This document shows, piece after piece, positions 5,509 through 6,475 of a DNA stretch of 6,475 nt (positions are counted from its first letter, which is position 1; each line of letters starts with the position of its first letter). The translations under genes and the position numbers were made by a program. The notes under the pieces are model-generated. The model did not search any database. It had not been told where the DNA came from and saw only the letters and a list, made by a program, of their open reading frames with translations. Source of the stretch: a bacterium (lineage in GTDB: Bacteria > Pseudomonadota > Gammaproteobacteria > Burkholderiales > Burkholderiaceae_C); NCBI GenBank assembly GCA_030824095.1, contig JAVBYK010000460.1, positions 1 through 6,475 on the forward strand, in the 5' to 3' direction.

Positions 5509-6039
5509 ATGGCCAATCGCGAAGCACTCAGAGAACTCCAGGCTCGACTCGCTAGTCGTTTGCAGGCAGCCCGTTCGGAGGGCGTGTCCGTGGCATGGCT
5601 GGCTGTTCGGGTTGGCGGAAAAAACCTGCTGTTCCCGTTGGGCCAGTCGGGAGAGATATTCCCGCTGGCCAATCTCCAGGCGGTTCCCTACGCGCGCGAA
5701 TGGTTTCGTGGCGTACTCAATATCCGGGGCGGCCTCTACGGGGTGGTGGATCTGGCTGCGTTCATCGCGACCGATACCGGCACCACGCGGTTGGAGCCCG
5801 CTTCCCAGGACCCCAGCGTTGTCACCCTGAATTCCGCGCTGGAGGTGAATTGCGCCTTGCAGGTTGATGGTTTGCTGGGCCTGCGCGGTGTAGAGGCCTT
5901 TGCCTCCTCGTCGCCTGCCGACCCGGGGGCTCCGGCCTATTTCGGCAACCAGTTTCTGGATTCTTCGGGCGAGCAGTGGCAGGAAATTGACTTGCGCATC
6001 TTGTCCCAAACCCCTCAATTCTTGAGTATCAGCGCTTAG
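5509..6039 (+). CDS. pilI: CheW-like adaptor PilI
   Basis: A cytoplasmic coupling protein expected to link the receptor PilJ to the CheA-type kinase of the twitching chemosensory array. The 176 residues comprise a short helical N-terminus (about 1-25) and a CheW fold from about 28 to 170. The best motif is the family block AVPYAREWFRGVLNIRGGL (58-76) followed by YGVVDL (77-82), typical of PilI and CheW. Residues 132-140 form a Ser/Ala/Pro/Asp loop. The ATG at 5509 is the first start codon after the pilH stop in the same frame. No Shine-Dalgarno site is visible in the 12-base gap, which suggests reinitiation after pilH. The C-terminus is short of any extra domain, so it is a stand-alone CheW protein. 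Confidence 0.9.
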   Translation: MANREALRELQARLASRLQAARSEGVSVAWLAVRVGGKNLLFPLGQSGEIFPLANLQAVPYAREWFRGVLNIRGGLYGVVDLAAFIATDTGTTRLEPASQDPSVVTLNSALEVNCALQVDGLLGLRGVEAFASSSPADPGAPAYFGNQFLDSSGEQWQEIDLRILSQTPQFLSISA

Positions 6040-6059
6040 AACATCCGTAAGGCTTCACC

Positions 6060-6475
6060 ATGTCCGTCGTCGATCAACTGAAAAATCTCTTCGCTAAAAA
6101 GCCATCCGAGTCCGAACTGGATTCTCGGTTGAGTCTGGCCATGCCAGATGACTCGTCGGGCATCGTGGGTGGAGAAACGGTCCAGGAGGCGGAGTCTCCG
6201 GTAGTGGCGCAGCGCGGCGCGCCCCAGCGCGAGGTCGAGAGCGTGGACCAGCCACAAGCTCTTGCGGGTGATCTGGTGGCCATTCCCGGCCTGGGTAGTC
6301 GGACCGTGGTGCAACAACAGCGCACGCTGTTCGCACTGCTCGGGGCGTCGTTGCTGTTGCTGGTGGGTGTCGGTGTCTATGCGCTGAACCAGTCGGACAA
6401 GGTGGCCCAGCAGCTGGGTGCAACCGGTCAGGCGCTGATGCAGTCGCAGCGATTGGCCAAGTCGGTTTCGCAGGC
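6060..6475 (+). CDS. pilJ: Methyl-accepting chemotaxis protein PilJ, N-terminal part (cut by the window end)
   Basis: Membrane receptor of the Pil-Chp system; only 138 codons plus two bases are present, with no stop before the window end. TAAGG (6048-6052) lies seven bases before ATG 6060, and the gene starts 20 bases after pilI. Residues 1-88 are hydrophilic, rich in Gln, Glu, Ser and Ala, without a signal peptide. Residues about 89-109 (Leu/Val/Ala/Gly-rich) form one clear transmembrane helix, preceded by a QQQR segment, giving a cytoplasmic N-terminus. The following segment, with Gln-Ser-Gln-Arg at 128-131 and LAKS, resembles the start of the PilJ/NarX-type periplasmic sensor domain, which carries a similar SQRxAK motif. 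The remaining sensor, HAMP and methyl-accepting domains would lie beyond the window. Position after pilGHI supports PilJ over another chemoreceptor. Its N-terminal extension is much longer than in Pseudomonas PilJ. Confidence 0.88.
   Translation, partial: MSVVDQLKNLFAKKPSESELDSRLSLAMPDDSSGIVGGETVQEAESPVVAQRGAPQREVESVDQPQALAGDLVAIPGLGSRTVVQQQRTLFALLGASLLLLVGVGVYALNQSDKVAQQLGATGQALMQSQRLAKSVSQ

Noticed and set aside
5164..6018. A 284-codon minus-strand frame opposite pilH and pilI
   Set aside because: It spans two genes with secure family motifs and has no domain of its own; it is an antisense shadow.
1..6475. Mobile element, CRISPR, tRNA/rRNA, riboswitch or defence system
   Set aside because: No transposase, integrase, spaced direct repeats, tRNA-like cloverleaf or nuclease/toxin motifs were seen, and the gaps are too short (largest about 100 bases) to hold most of these.

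Overview
This window looks like an ordinary core-chromosome segment of a betaproteobacterium, most likely Comamonadaceae (Rhodoferax, Polaromonas or Acidovorax type). The basis is GC-rich coding sequence with matching third-position bias, the sequence character of PurH and HemL, and a gene neighbourhood (hemL and thiD-like gene facing away from a rubredoxin followed by pilGHIJ) that I recall from Burkholderiales genomes. Short AT-looped palindromes in two intergenic gaps also resemble a repeat I associate with this family. The taxonomic call is inference; no database was searched.

Layout. Positions 7-1608 (+) encode PurH, the last two steps of IMP synthesis, followed by a nested hairpin and T-run that looks like a Rho-independent terminator. 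Positions 1710-2126 (+) encode a conserved-looking 138-residue protein of unknown function. A terminator in the 78-base convergent gap serves the opposite strand, where a two-gene unit runs leftward: a divergent ThiD-like kinase (4427-3492) whose end overlaps by 17 bases the start of hemL (3508-2204), glutamate-1-semialdehyde aminotransferase of haem synthesis. A 93-base divergent gap then separates this unit from a rightward unit: rubredoxin (4521-4694, GTG start), pilG (4733-5131, TTG start), pilH (5131-5496), pilI (5509-6039) and the first 138 codons of pilJ (6060 to the window end).

How the genes work together. PilG and PilH (single-domain response regulators), PilI (CheW-like adaptor) and PilJ (transmembrane receptor) are the first part of the Pil-Chp chemosensory pathway that controls type IV pilus twitching; the CheA-like histidine kinase would be expected just beyond the right edge. 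Rubredoxin is an electron carrier placed ahead of this cluster with no obvious functional tie. The kinase and hemL are tightly coupled by overlap.

I see no mobile element, CRISPR array, tRNA, rRNA, prophage or defence system, and no clearly new multi-gene system. The points most worth a second look are the kinase with altered ThiD motifs coupled to hemL, the anti-Shine-Dalgarno-like tract where the hemL ribosome site should be, the long cytoplasmic extension of PilJ, and the pair of related palindromes with compensatory changes on both sides of the unknown gene.
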